Source: Phlegmacium glaucopus (Eukaryota; Basidiomycota; Agaricomycetes; Agaricales; Cortinariaceae). From it: a stretch of DNA of 64,000 nt. Every line of letters begins with the position of its first letter. Within the stretch, counting starts at the first letter, position 1. A program made the position numbers and the translations under genes. Location: the NCBI GenBank assembly GCA_015039465.1, contig MU130696.1, forward strand, positions 682,001 to 746,000, written 5' to 3'. Positions 10,811-24,518 of this stretch are shown one piece after another. The notes beneath the pieces are model-generated. The model searched no databases and was not told the DNA's origin. It saw nothing but the letters and a program-made list of their open reading frames with translations.

Positions 10811-12489
10811 TTAGGCACCGGTCTCCGAGCCCCTTCCCGTCTCATCTCGAATTCCGCCGTCAGCAAAGCTCAAGATGCCCGCAATGTCAAGACTATGGAC
10901 GATGCCCTCAGCTTCTGGGACATCCATTTTGCCTAGAATCTTGTTTACGCCATCCAGGCCTCCCGACTTGAGTGCCTCCTGTAGCTCCGGGGAGAATCCT
11001 TGGAAGACATCCCATCGAAATTGTAGCGCTTTTCGAACTTCCTCCACATCCAAATTTTCTGTCCCTGGCCCTTCAAGAGTAAGGCTCTCGGGTGGAGGGC
11101 CGTCGGGCACATTGAAGCAGATACTCTGACTGGGGTTCTCAGGAACGAGTTGGATTTGTTCTCGACCTTCCCTTTCTTCGTCTTTTGCGATTTTGGAACG
11201 CTTTACAAGATGCTCGTAGGTGTTTTCAACGTCGTCCTCAAAAACTTTGATAGCTCGCTTATCTCCTCCAACCATTCTAGGGAAGAAATCATTAGCAAGG
11301 AGCAGAATGCATGTCGAGAGGGGACAATGTACTTTTTGAAAAACACACCGACACCATCGCGACCAAGTTTCTCGCAATATTGGAGCAGTAGACTTTGATG
11401 AATGCACTGCCTCGCGTATTTGGATTTCTCTTGATTCTGAGCCCGGAAGGCAGCGACAAGAAGGGCGTCGGATGCACCTGGCACGTAAACATCGCGGTGG
11501 TGCTGAATATACTCGAAAGATTTATCATATGCCCCAGTAGGAATTTTCGAGAAGGCCAAAAGTGAAGCCGTTAATTCAGGAAGCTCATCTTCCTCCTCGT
11601 CCTCGTCTTCTAGTGTTGGTGTACTGGACGCGACAGCCTTGGGATTTAAAACTTCGATCTCGGTTACTTTGCTCTTCTTTTCCTGTTTGATGAGCGGTAT
11701 CGATGGTGGGGCAGGCGCCGGAGGAACGTACTATAGTTTATTACTAGTTTAGTGAAACTCTTTAAAACATAAGAAATGACTCACTTTGCTGTCGAAACCT
11801 TCATGAAGATCGTCACTCGTAATGTGCTTCTTCTGCTCGTTCACTTCATCATCAAGTTCTTTCTGGTCCTTGACAATAGTATCTCCAAGTCGTTGAAAAT
11901 GGGTTGCGACTTCAACGCCCAGCTCCTTCGCAAGCCTAGCTTCTTTTTCAGCTCCCAAGACATCGGCTTGTTTGGCTTTCTCCTTTGCAATCTCACCCAC
12001 GGTCTTCAAAAGACTGAGGACCATGCCATCGTAGGTCTGCTCTAGTTTAGTTGGGTCATTTCCTGGAGGGCAGTCACGCGAAGGATTGGTCTGGAGTTGT
12101 TCAACGAGGGAGTTGAAATAAACAGTAGCAGAGACGGATGAAGATGGATTGGTAAGATTAGAATAAATCTGTTCGATTCGTGGTAGGAGTGCTTTGTTGC
12201 AATCGATCTGGGCCTGGAGATGCCTGATCTTTTCCTTGCGAGCTTCACGCTTTTCGTGAATATCCCGTTGCTTCCACCTGCGGATTTAAGTAAGAAAAAT
12301 ACATCCATAAGATAATCCATGGCTAGAGGTATACATACCTAATGAGAGACTTCTTGTCAACGTTGGGATGCCCCTCGATATCCGAATCGTCAGAGAGCTG
12401 TGTGTGTTATTTATAATGAGACTCATGCCATCCACGAAAGGTTCAAGGCTCACTTCAAGTTGATCCCACTTGGAATAATTAAGAGGCAT
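10811..12489 (-). CDS. CDC37: Hsp90 co-chaperone Cdc37
   Basis: Four or five exons encode about 500 residues. The N-terminus MPLNYSKWDQLE, then SDDSDIEGHPNVDKKSLIRW, is diagnostic: Cdc37 uses this conserved N-terminal segment, with a regulatory Ser near residue 13, to load kinases onto Hsp90. A coiled-coil region follows, then VATHFQRLGDT, a central domain (SFEYIQHHRDVY, LLLQYCEKLGRDGVGVFFK) and the C-terminal part with LDVEEVRKALQFRWDVFQGF. Introns near 12405-12450 and 12280-12340 interrupt the N-terminal coding region. The length is normal for fungal Cdc37. The first ATG is used. It shares its upstream region with the divergent homeodomain gene. Confidence 0.95.
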
Positions 12490-13130
12490 TTTTTTTTGGG
12501 GGGGTGGGAGGCAAACAGGCCCACAGGCGATGGTTTATAAAGTACTTGGGCGCTTGTGAAGTTGTCGAATCTTCTGGAATATCAACTGCGGCAAACTTGA
12601 AATTCTAATTGACCCTGGATACCGATTGGATTGGGTTATTTGTCGACACAATGAAATTCCTTTTTCCAACAGTACGATGATAACACCTACAGGTGGAGCA
12701 AGGCAGAGGATATCAAAGACCGATGTTTTTGACCTGAAAGGTGATTAGATTAGTTTATTACGTAATGCATACTGCATCCTGATGTGACGTCCTCCTGCCG
12801 AGCTTTGTTACTTACAGTCTTGACCCTTCTCAAGTAACTGTGCTAAAAACTCGAACAGCCCTACCCTTTTGTGTCATTTATAAATTTATCGGGAAAAGGC
12901 CCTCTTTTAAATTTGAAAATATCACTCGGTACATGATCCTTTAGACAACTCCGAACTCGGGCAAAATTTATCACGCTTCTTCTGATTCGGAGCCTCTGGA
13001 CGAGTCTGTTCTGAGGACTCAGGAGTGACGAGATTTGTCTGCATACTGCCTCCCCAGTCTTGGCTCTCTTCGACCACCTTAGGAAATCCGTTTCTTATAC
13101 CCTCAGGGCTGACCCTGACCGGGCAATAAT
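12490..13130. promoter_or_regulatory. Divergent promoter region of CDC37 and the homeodomain gene
   Basis: A 640-base region between two divergent start codons. The bases next to the CDC37 start are poly-T/poly-G (12490-12510). No open frame of note and no clear TATA box were seen. It must hold the 5' untranslated regions and promoters of both genes. Confidence 0.5.
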
Positions 13131-14907
13131 ATGGATGGATCTAAAGGCAGCGCAAAGAGGACGACCGTCCGTGCAAACCCAGCTCAAACGTTGATACTCA
13201 GAGACGCATTTACAGAGTCAAATGTAAAATCTCCTGAAGAATTGAAAACGCTCAGTGAGAAAACCGGACTGTACGTGTTTTATCATCCAGGGCAAGCACT
13301 TGAACGTTGATGGCTCGATGATCTACTCTGTCCCCACATTTGATAAACTCGTGTGACTTTATAACCTCCGCTCCTGCTCATCTCGCTTGGACTTCTTGAT
13401 TTTTGGCATGCGAATCCCGGAAACTGCCTTAACCAACGGACTATTATCTGGAACGCCCGTAGGCCAGAGAAATGGATTTATCTATGGTTTGGACGTCAGA
13501 GGGTTAAAGCACGGAAAACAGCCATTGATGCTACACCCGTTACGTCTAGCTCGGATCTCGTCCCTTCTCCACAAGATATTCTCGAGGTCAAGATGGAATT
13601 TCGAGACTCCCTGGTACCGAGATCGTCCTCGCCTGCTGTCCCTGTTGCCTCTTTTATAGGATCCACCTCTGATGGAGATGTTAGTCGGTCTGAAAAAGCT
13701 CCTCCGAAGAGAAAGGCCCGCGTCTCTCAACCACGAGCTCAAAGAGCCAAGAAACAGGCCACAACTGTTCGAAACAGCCTCGTAAAGGCCGAATATATGG
13801 ATCCGGTTGTTCACTCGCTAGGTAATTCAGCCTCTGCACCACCCTCGATGGCTCAGAGCTATATCTCTTGCGACAATTTTCATCCTCCTCTCAATGACGG
13901 TCCTCTTGTAATTCAGCCCGCTTTTCCTCTTCTCCGTATCGCCCCACCTACTAGAACTCCTCTCACTTCTGCCAACATCTTAGCTCATCCACGTCCAGGA
14001 GAAGATCGGCTGTCTGCTCTGTCCACCAATCAATCGTATCGCATATATTCGCCTCTCAATACTAGTGATGCCACTACTGTCAACGTTGCTGACTCTCAAC
14101 CCCCGCCCGGCATCTTTAAATCTTCAAAGGCTGCTGTATATCAACAAGGACCAAGATTTCATACCCATTTTTATAACAATGGGCCAGCTAATTATCGGAA
14201 TACTCGTCCAAATTTTGGGACTGTTCCGGCTCTCCGCTCTAATCATATTAACCCGGGATCTTATCTGGTTAAACCCATGCTCCCTGTTTTTGATGTATCT
14301 GGGCGACAAAACATGCCGAAGCAAGTCGGTCTAGGAGAGTATTTCCCTCAATTCCTCGCGCCTGCTATTGTTTTGGAAAATACTTCCAAGCCTACACCAT
14401 CTTTTGTCGCACCCATGAATAATTACTCAGCGCATACATCAAGTTCATCCATGCAATATATTGGACCTAGCCCTATCATGGAAGAACTGGTGCGTAAATT
14501 TTGCAAGTCTGTGTAATATTAGGCGATCCTTGAGATTTCATCAGTCATATCCTCCATTTTGTTCTGGGCACCCAAATCGTGAACAAAACGACGTCAATGC
14601 TGATCCCGAAGACATTGACGTCTCCGCTCAGTATAATCTCTTGATATCACGCATGGATGCATGTCAAACATTTTCCACCTTTGACAACAGAGCACTCGAC
14701 CCTTCTCTGGCGCCATTAAAGTATTTGACAGATATTCTTGGAAGATTCCGAGACCAAGATGGGACATATACAAGGCTTGTTGATTTGCAAGAACGCGAAG
14801 CATTGATGAAGTGTTTATTAGATGACGAGTTGGCGAGAAGAAGTCCGTTCCAGGCAGCAATGGGTCTTGTATTATTATCGAAACTTGGCTTAGAATGGGA
14901 CTATTAA
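13131..14907 (+). CDS. Divergent homeodomain protein
   Basis: Three exons. Exon 1 (13131-13270) gives a short basic start and the first helix region (TLILRDAFTES, EELKTLSEKTGL). After a roughly 190-base intron, exon 2 from 13463 supplies the recognition helix PEKWIYLWFGRQRVKARK. An intron at 14491-14543 leads to the last exon, ending at 14907. The helix spacing and WF..R pattern indicate a homeobox DNA-binding domain at the extreme N-terminus, followed by about 400 residues rich in Ser, Pro and Asn typical of fungal transcription factors. The position corresponding to the nearly invariant Asn51 is Arg (WFGRQR rather than WFxNxR), so DNA contact may differ. The target genes are unknown. Confidence 0.65.
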
Positions 14908-15050
14908 CATTGAGGATTTTATAACCTGTACTTGTATTACGGATAGACTATAGATGCCGGTCTGACCCGAGCTTGCGCCGCCGGCTTGTGGCGACCGAGT
15001 AGAGTGACCTCCTTCCACGACCATCTCAGCTTCCCTCTATAAACTGCGAA

Positions 15051-16000
15051 ATGTCTGCGCGTCTAGCACGCACCGTATTCGCCTCGGCGACACGACGCCA
15101 ACCAATAAGTGTACCATTGTCCGTTGCCAGGGTTTCTAGACGAACCATGTCGGCCACATCACATGCCCCAGCTAAATCAAGCGACACTCCCTGGATGGTG
15201 AGTCCTTCATTACTATGTCCACCAGACCAATAAGATCAATCTAATATTATATATCCTTTCTCTTAGATTGGATCATTAGTCGTCTTTGGCCCAGCTGTGT
15301 GTTGTTCCTTTTCTGGTTTTATGCGACGTCACTCAATGCCAATTTCTACGACCAAAGTTGCTTTACCTTCTTTCTCCGTCTGCGAGGAAGAACACTCATG
15401 GGGTGCACAATGATCACCGCGATTTCCCTGCTCTAGAGCATCACCAAGAACCCAAGACCGAGCCAGCCGTAGAAACAATGAAAGATGACGAAGGCACGGA
15501 GGCAAATGTTGCTTCGTCGATAGCACTTTCGGAAGTACGGAAGGTTTTTCTTATACCAGACGTTCAATTAAATGTCTATTTGCTAGGAGAGCGACGTGCC
15601 CAATGATTCTACCTCAGTATGTATGAACCTTTACTAAATCATAGAACCAGTCTGACATACAACATCCGAACTTGAAATAAGCCTGAATCTGGAGCAGAAA
15701 CTCTTGCTGCAGCGAAGACTGAAGAAGCAACATCGAGCGAGGTATGACTACATATTCGTCATGCAGGTTTGGAAAATAAATTTCACCTTGATAAGACCAT
15801 TCAAGAACCTCAGGCTTCTGAGGAAGGGAAAGAAAAGTCGGGAACGTTCCAGGAGAAAGGCGGGGAAGGTCCAACCGATTTGTCGAAAGCTCAAGAGGCA
15901 GCACAGGTATGCATCTTTCTAACATTTGTAGGTGAATATGATATTAACGCCTCGACAGAAGGGAATTACTCCAAAGGAAGCTGCAGAGAACAAAAATTGA
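15051..16000 (+). CDS. Small mitochondrial-type protein with acidic tail, function unknown
   Basis: About six small exons. The protein starts MSARLARTVFASATRRQP, Arg/Ser/Ala-rich with no acids, which looks like a mitochondrial presequence. A single short hydrophobic stretch (IGSLVVFGPA, then LLYLLSPSARK) suggests one membrane span, followed by a hydrophilic, Glu/Lys/Ala-rich tail ending in TPKEAAENKN. Splice joints that keep the frame are seen near 15540/15590, 15630/15684 and 15739/15810, with the last intron at about 15907-15958. No catalytic domain is visible. It resembles conserved fungal mitochondrial proteins of unknown role; a presequence plus one span suggests an inner-membrane protein with the tail in the matrix or intermembrane space. 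Confidence 0.6.
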
Positions 16001-16231
16001 GAATACTTCCCCCGGATATAGGGTTGCTCTCGAATAAATTAATCTCATTTATCACCGTGTTATGCTGCAACGGATGACTAGAGTCACTAGATGGATTTTA
16101 ACAAGTTTGCAATCTAAGTATAGCCTGAGTAGGCGGTGTGAACCTGCTTACTAATCAGTTTGCCGCCGAACTAAACACGTTCAAGCAACGGCGATCTCTT
16201 AAATGTGAATCCATCAACGTTGATATCTGGG

Positions 16232-19200
16232 ATGCCGGCGCGAGATGGTCCAGACCAAGATGAGCAAAAGAATCATGGACAGAAGAAACGAAAACCACGG
16301 CGCCTTTTCTCTTTTGACTCTATCAAATCAAACTCGTCGCGTCGTTCGTCGTCCGAAACCGAAGCGACCAAAATCAATTTTCGATCCCCCTTGAACCCCT
16401 TCGAACTTTCAAACGTCCAGGAAGTCGACAATGAAACAAACTTTCTCGCTGGTGGTCGTGCGGAGCAGGTTACTCTCGTAGAAGAGCCGACATCCGATAT
16501 CAACTCAATAGCTTCAAGTATACTTGCAGACCGTGCTCGGACTAGTACGAGGCTGGAACCTGTTAGACCTACCTCTATCCCACCAAGACCTTCTACCCCG
16601 GATAACCTACCCTCGGTGCCCTCAACTACAACCAGAGCAAGATGGGAGAACCTAAGGCAGCATGTGCTCGTTCGTCCTTCAAGCCCCCTGCAAAAGCAAA
16701 CTACACCCCCAGCATCGCTATTTAGTCCCCCTTCGAGGTCGTCGACCCCTAAATCATCCAGTCTTTCCCGGCTGGCCTTCAGGCAGGTTGTGGAACATGC
16801 TCGAGAGGTCGTCGATGATACACGTAAATTTGGGAAAGAAATCCTTAAAGCATGCGCTGCTGCACGTTACGCTGATGTATCACGGTCAACGAAGGATAGA
16901 GATGGTCAATTATCAGCAATATCATTGTCAGGAACGGTTACTTCTGCTTCAACCACTACTGCGGGGAGGAAGATGGATTACTTTCCGCAATCTATTGCGT
17001 CCTTAGCGTCGCCCTTGGCTTCTGCGTCGTCAGCATCTACGATTTCGCCTTCCCTCAAGTCATTGTATCAGGTCTTAATCTATCACTCTCGACCTTCGGC
17101 AGAAACGGGTCAGAGAATTTTAGCACATTTGCCCCATGAGAGCCACGTTCTCGCCACACTGTTATGTCCCTTTCTTACACCGTCAAAATACCCTTTCGTG
17201 AAGGGGGAGGAAGAGAAGGCCACGGCTGTGGAGGCGTTTGAATTGATCCTGAAAATCTGGACCCCCTTTGATGAGGTCAGCTGTTTCCAAATATCATGAA
17301 AATAGTGTTGACGGATACGCATCAAGTCAGCAAGTGTAGAGCGTTGTTTGTGGTGTACTAAAGCCGCTGGAACCATTGACTCAGGTACTATACGAACCAG
17401 AATTCTCACTTCACTTTGGCTGCTGCTCGTCCCAGGAGATGAGAACAGGATTCTACTCACAACACATGGCCTCAAATCAGTCACAAGCGGGTTATTCATT
17501 CTTTTAGCCACATTACACAATTCGTCGAGCCTTACTTCCACCACCCAGATCTTACACCCTGACATCCAGCTTCTCAAGGACTTGATCCCACACTTTCTTT
17601 CTGGGTCATTCGGCGACCTGGAGGATGATCACATGGAGGAAGTGTATGGAATAGAATATGAAATAGATGATCGAAGACATGCAGGTACACTGAGAAAAGC
17701 AGTCTTTTTGGAAGGGTTGGTGGGATGCATTGAGAATTGTCTGGGAACCGGTACTGGGGTGTGGTTGTTGGAGAATTTGCTGGAGGTGACCTTTCTTGTC
17801 TTCCTTTTTGTCATGAAGCTGATTATACTTATTTATCACAGGACTATTGGCCTCTGCCCTCCACGGACAGGTTGACACCGCTTCAAGTAATCATTTGCAG
17901 TCGGAAACTGAGCACTTTCTGCCGTTTTTCATTGATGCTGTTGCAACCCTTTTTCTCAACTAAGCCTCCAATTTCATCTCCTATGTCATCTTCTTCCGTT
18001 TCCTCTCTCTTCTCCTCTAGCCCGTCCTCGCTATCCTATTCTACCACAAACCCAAAGCTGCCGCCTCTCATAGTAGCGCTACTGCAAAAACGCGTCATAC
18101 CAGAAGCAGAGGCTTTAAGTTCGATGGGACACAAAGATGATAGTGCCGTGCTCGGAGCAAGAATGGGCGTTATTAATGTCGTGTTATCAGTTTTGTGTTT
18201 GGGTTTAGATTCTAGTGAGGGCATCAAAGTCCTAGGAAGTCCAAATCAGAAGGATGATCTTTTCGGCGGCTTCAGTCCGAGAGCTGTCCATGGGACAGCG
18301 AATATAAAACCATCGGTTAAATGGGCTGTTGAGTTGCTTTGCCAGTGGTATAGAGCAGAGGACGATTTGCCCTGGAGAACTGTGTTAGAAAAAGCTCTAC
18401 TTCAGGTCGTGAGTTGAGTTTCTTTTATTTCCGTGACCGTTCTGAGGCTGATTTTTTTCAAATTATCAAAATGCCTCGTTAGATAAAGGATGGTTGGGAC
18501 AATGCGATTCGAATCTTTACCGCTTTGCTCAGATATATCCCAGAAGAGGTTAGGAAACCAGTTTTTGCCTCTATCTTTCCTATCTTGAACGACGTGAGTA
18601 CATGTTAACCTCTTACGACTTTGTCGCTCTTTTTTACCTTCGATCTAATAGCAACTTGTCGACAACCCACCCGCCTATCCCTGTCCTCCGCTAACCTCCC
18701 TCCTAACTGAATTATCCAAGATCTACCCTCTGGTATTCTTCAAACCCCTCATCGCCTGCGCCACGTCGGACCAAGAATTTACCGTGGTCAATCATCTATG
18801 TACTTTGCAGGTACATGCTAAATACGTCAAAGATTATTGGGTGAGGGAAGTAGAGATGATGTGTGTTGCTTTGTTGAAGAACCCTGGTGGTGAAGTGGGT
18901 GAGACGAAAGGGCAGTGGGGTGTGGCTCGACTTGGCCAGTTAGTGTTGTTAGTTGAGCTTATCGGAAATGTGCAGAGTGTCAGGCATGCCAAGGAGAGAG
19001 CGGTAAATGTACGGCTTTCTCTCAGCTCGTTGGGACTAGCAACGTTTTACTGATCTTTATCTCCATTTATTAGACATTAGACACTAACTTCGTGGACGTT
19101 GTCAGGTTTGTAACCGTTCTAGAGAAACGCTTGTCAATCTTGATTGAAGAAAAGGTAGGGCTTAGGCCTATATAGTCTATATTGTTGAAATTTGATATAT

Positions 19201-22200
19201 ATATTTTAGGAAAAAACAACCCTTATCCCCCCATCTCAACGAACACTATTTTGCATCCTCTTTCGTGAATTCCGATTATTGACAAGGTCACTTAAACCGT
19301 AGGTCATAACCATCGACTAATAGTTGCATCTGAGCTTCTTTTCACCTGTTAGTGCGCCATGGCTATCTCGGACACTTTCCTGGTTCCATACGTTCTGGAC
19401 GAATGTTGATGAAACTGAAGAGCTGGATCAAGAAGTAACGGATTCAACGAAACGCATTCAAGGCTTGTATGCCGCTGCTCAGGAAGGAGTACAACAGAAC
19501 GAGAAGGTGCGCTGACTATCAACTTCTCTGAGTAAGTATTGATATTTCCCCCCCTTTCTAGCGCCGCAATTCAATGTTATCTACAAACACAATGAGAACA
19601 ACGCTTGTAGATCCGAATAATGATGAAGTGAAACCCCTCGATTTATCATCTACTTTTGTCGAGCACCAGAAATTAATCGAGTCGCTCTCCAAAGGGTACG
19701 CACCAAGAGCCATGAAACTTTTCGTTTCTCTATCGGCTATCATCAAACCCGATGATTATCAGCATCTTGGACCTCTGCTTTGGGAGTATTGTCTAGAACC
19801 TAATTTCGATTCTTCGTCAACTGCATCAGTAAGGCTCTTTCGTCCGGTTATTTTACCAACTAAACTTGATTATATTCGCAGGCCTGTTTCTTGCTGATGC
19901 ATTGCGCTGAAAAGGCACCTATGGACTTGCTTGCTGCTATTGAAGTTGATTTACAAACGTGAGTGCTTTCCAAATATCTCTCAAATACTAGGATAGACTG
20001 ACCTTGGTTTTAAAGGTCGGACGATGTGACGCGCCTGGAAGCTGTGAGGAAAGTTAGCATATTGATCAATTGGAGGTTTCAGACAGTGTCGAAAAATATA
20101 TTGACTGATCGAACCCATCGACCATTCAAGTTGGCACGGGCGCCTTTACCCTTTCTCGCCACGGACCTCGGTACTAGCCTCTACGTGCATGTAGATGAAC
20201 TGAACGAGAACAGGGACGGGGATGAAGTACCACTGGAGTTGAAGAAGCGGTTGGCCCAACTTGGATGGGTGGAAGAGGATGCCGGTAGGGTAGATCATCG
20301 GCAGATGTGGATTAAGACGCCATTGTCGCTGCTTCCAGCAAGTCAACTGGATCGTCTGGACGGCGGCTCTGGTGATTACGAGGCTCATTCACCGTCATCT
20401 AATCCAAGTCCGGATCCCTCGCCGATGAAATCCGTAGATCCGTCGCAACAGACGCAGCAACAGGCTGAAGAGGCTGCAGCCCTTCTTCGCCGAAATTCGA
20501 GCTCAGGGGGACCCATGAGCATCGTCAAGCGAAGGGCTGTCTTTGTCCCATCCCTTACAGCTATCTTTCGTCGCCTTGCGACGTTGGTGTATGACCCAAA
20601 CTTCGCTGTGGCATCTGCAGCACGTATGACGCTCCTAGATCTGATGCGGAACGATCCTGGTCTTCTCACCCGACCAGCTTTCGATCTTTTTGCTGGAGAG
20701 CATAAGGACATTCAATCGGCCGTTTCCATGTTTGCGGCTTTATTGCATACTCGCCGGGTACTTCCTCCTCCACTCACTTATCATATTTTCAACAACCTAG
20801 CGGGCTTTCTAAAAATGGCTGCAAGGCACGTTGACGTGTCTAACGCCTTCCATGACTTTGGCCAAACTGTCCGAATCCTGACAAGCATGGCAACCCAAGT
20901 CAGCGACATGTCCATTCGTGAAATTAGGCGGTCCAAGATTGAGCCTATCATGATTCCATCAGGTTCGTTATGGTATTCCTCGTCGGCTCCCAGTGGACCT
21001 ATGTTCCCAAGAAATCTCGGGACTTCCGATAATCCCTTTGAGCCTGTTCTTCAGAAACTTATTTCTATCACCATAATCCGGGTGTCTCAAAATATATTCT
21101 TCCTCTCTATACTGAAGCGGAATTACCAAGACGTCCAAGTTATTCGAAAGACTATGTCAAGGCTTGTCCTCCCATCTTTGGAAGCTAATGAAATCGAGAA
21201 GGCTCTTGAAATGCGGGACTTCGTGCCTCGAAAACATATCCCCAGTGATCGGCCTTTTTCGCAGAATAGCACGGTGGAAGATTTGTCATTAATGGTGGCT
21301 CGAAGCTATATCCTGCTTGTGGCTCAGATATTTCGTTCCATGTCAAGACATCTCAGTGATCGTGATGAACTGGCTGTTCTCGTTGATGGTTTGAACCGGA
21401 CATTGTTGGTTCATGGAGATGATATCAATATTGTTAGTCAAGTACTTATTGGTAAGCATTTTTTCCTTGCCCAATTCGCTATTTTAAAAATAACACATTA
21501 CTTACAGCGCTCATGGTCGCTAGCACTCGATTTCGAAGGCTTTTCACGTCGGGTGGTGGATATAGTCTATTCATGCCTTCTCTCGTCAAACTCTATGTCG
21601 AGGCACCGTCTCATCCAGGAATTCGGACAGCTATCGAGTATGCCATAAGCCGGTTTTATGCTTTGCACACGGAATCATTTTTGTTCCAAAGCATTGACAC
21701 TATCGGCCGGATCGCATTACTTCCTGACGTTGACATGGATTGGTTCTCGAAAGGAGTTTACAACATGTTCTTCTCCCTTAGGAGAGGCAGTACTTCGACC
21801 ACCGTAGATGTTGCAGGCATTCGCAATGCTAACAAAGCCCAAGAACGTCAAGCACTCATAATCCATACCGCCGATGAGAAACCACAGACTTTTTTCGAAG
21901 CTATGGGTCGAGTTGATCCTCAAACTGGTCACCAAATCTCTTTGCAGTTGCCTGATGAGTATGAGACAACCCGTCTCAATATGGACGATTTCGTTCGTCT
22001 GTTCTTGACTGTTATTGCACATGAGCCTACAATTGCACGGGCTCGACGCTTCCTACGGTTACTCCGGTTCCTTGTCCCCCATTTATACAACTGTTCGACC
22101 TCAACAAGGAGCGTCCTTGCAGAGGGAATTCCTGCCCTAGGTCAAATTTTGACCAAAGCCTCCGCAAAACCCAAAGGTAGCGATGGCGGCCCCAAGGGTA

Positions 22201-24197
22201 CACGTCGTGAAGATGATAATCCGTTTCTTCCCTCCAAGCCCGCGTTAGAAGGTTCTCCCACGGAGAATGCGAGGCTTCCCAATGATGCCAATTCGATGCG
22301 CCTTGAATACCTGCATTTCGTCCTAGCCTTTGGAGAAGCAGGTGGTCAAATATCTCTCTCCGTTGCTTGCCAAGCGTTGGATGTTCTCAAAGGCTTACTC
22401 AAGGACTGGTTAGAAAGTGGCTTCGGCGTGTTGAGTACGTTCTTGAGCAGTTTCGTTCAGATGCTGCTTGCCCGCCAAGATCCGCCCCCGCCAAAATATG
22501 TCGTTACTTTTCTGCACGATTTATCGCCTATTCTGCACGCATATATGATTGCTATGGATTTCACCGGGGTGTTGGAAACCATCTCCAAGTTGTCAGAAAT
22601 GCCCGTCTATGCCAAAGATACCATGTTCTCCCACGTGGTCATTTCGGAGATTTGTACTGCAGGCTTAGCAGCATGTGAACTTGCAGCATCCGAGAATCAG
22701 CTTATGACTATGCGATACCGGCCTGCGTTCATCTTATTGTTAGGAGAAGCCATTTTTCTCAGTGACGTTGACATTATTGGTGAACTGGAGAAGCACGCCC
22801 CGACCTACCCGTTCTTGGCTGGTGTTATCCTTCCCTTGGTACTCACGATGAAGACAGATTCACAACTTATTACTGATGGACTACGGACGGATGGACACCG
22901 GAAGGTGCTTGTTAGTGCGTGGGTTCGCCTCCTTTTTTACGCCATGTCAGCATGCCAAAAAAGCCGGAAAGACGATGAAGATGTTCAACGTTCTCGTCTT
23001 GGAATTGGTGGGTCGTTCCGTTCAAAACCGAACAGTCGGGAGCGTTCAGGTGGTGTATTCTGGCGGTCCCATTTGCCAACTTTCATGACCGCTCTTCAAG
23101 TCATCAAGGTCATCGTAATCCGTGGAAGTGATGACATATCTCTACCGCGGCTTGGAATATGGGACCGACTTGCAGCGTTCTTGAGGACTATGTTGGCAGA
23201 AGGTAATGCAGAGTTTGCCTTCTGGCCTGAGAATAGCTCTGCCACAACGACGCCCGTAGGCTCTCCACGATCTAGCGCACAGTTTGATCCCTCAAATTCT
23301 GGTTCAAATATGTTCTTGTCAACCACTGATATTCCACTCCCGAATTCGCCTTCTGCCCAGTTGAAGCGCCCGTTTTCCTTACCCCGCCCTCGCATGATCG
23401 ATTACTCTCTATGGTCTATGCTTGAATTTATTTTCTCTTATCGGAGTCCTTTGAGACTGCAACTCAAGATTCTCATGATGGAGAAACTCATTGCACTTGA
23501 TCTGGAACTGCGAAACCAAGAGAGCAAGAACACACAAATGAGCCCATTCCCAGCTTCGCCCAGCAGTTGGCGCACGTCGGCGTCCGTTTTCTCCAAGCCT
23601 CGCAAACACATATCTGGTCTGGTGGTTTCGCCTGAACTTTCGCCAGGATTGATGTCCTCCCCTTCCAATTTCTCTTCGCCCTCCATGCCCTCCATGCCCT
23701 CCCGGCTTGAGATTCCAACGGGTCGTCGAGCGGGCTACCAAATCTCCCCGAACACACCTCACGAACGGCCTCCTGGTCTACCAAAGATAGTCCACTTAGG
23801 GCCAACTTCACCCTCCTCATTCCCGCATATGTCGTCGCCTTTGATAGGAGGTGGATTGGCGGAAGGACCTGGGAGATCCAATAGTGTCAGTATGGAAGGC
23901 GATGCGGCGGCGAAAACGACTAGGATCAAGTCTGCGGTTCTTATACGAGCCACGTTTCGACGCATACGGGGAGTGCAGACGTTCATGGGATACGATTTAC
24001 TCCTCCCACTACCTGGGATGAGTAGAGATGTCTCAAAGGACGGGGACGCAGCATTGCAGGCATGGACAAAGCAGCAGGCTTTGGCGGCGATACAGCAGGA
24101 AACGACTGCGTTGTTGGAAGAATTTGAGCAGTGCTTCGGCTTGGATGAGCACAGTGTGGCGGCTGAAGTTGACCAGACTGCGGAATACCCTATGTGA
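16232..24197 (+). CDS. Very large UNC80-like protein
   Basis: An 8-kb multi-exon gene encoding well over 2,000 residues, the largest in the window. The N-terminal 300 residues are Ser/Thr/Pro-rich and basic (KKRKPRRLFSFDSIKSN). The rest is largely helical repeat-type sequence, including VKLYVEAPSHPG, FLFQSIDTIGRIALLPDVD and RFLRLLRFLVPHLYNCS. Low-complexity Ser/Pro linkers precede a final conserved block (RATFRRIRGVQTFMGYDLLL). The helical part resembles the C-terminal domain of UNC80 proteins, which in animals scaffold the NALCN cation channel; a fungal partner would be the Cch1-type channel, which is inference. The start is the ATG at 16232; an upstream in-frame GTG at 16205 was not used. 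The long uninterrupted exons at 20026-21450 and 21513-24197 are joined by an intron at about 21451-21508. Confidence 0.6.
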
Positions 24198-24518
24198 AGA
24201 GGCAAGAATAAAGGCGCAGCTCAGATTGCATCGTATAGACTTCCAGCTGAACTGGGGCATGCGAGATTTTGCATGAATACTAACGAATCTTCAGAGCCAA
24301 TGGCAAAAAACTATCGTATTGCTAGAGGGTTATTATTAGGGAATCATGTCGACGTCACGCGCGAACTCAATATTATAAAAAGATTTTTTGTTGGGATTAC
24401 TAAATGACCTATATCATAATCAAGCCCTCTTCCGCTAGACACTAAGGAGCAGTAAGGCCGCCTTCCATTGCATGTATTGCCACAAATAAAAGCCGATTAC
24501 TCATCGCCTCGATCTGAT
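24198..24518. other. Convergent intergenic gap
   Basis: 320 bases between the stops of the UNC80-like gene and the decarboxylase gene. It should hold two facing 3' untranslated regions. Nothing else was seen. Confidence 0.6.

Noticed and set aside
17110..17577. 155-codon minus-strand ORF under the UNC80-like gene
   Set aside because: Antisense shadow; no motif.
23759..24205. 148-codon minus-strand ORF under the UNC80-like gene
   Set aside because: Lies antisense to a long conserved exon; no independent support.
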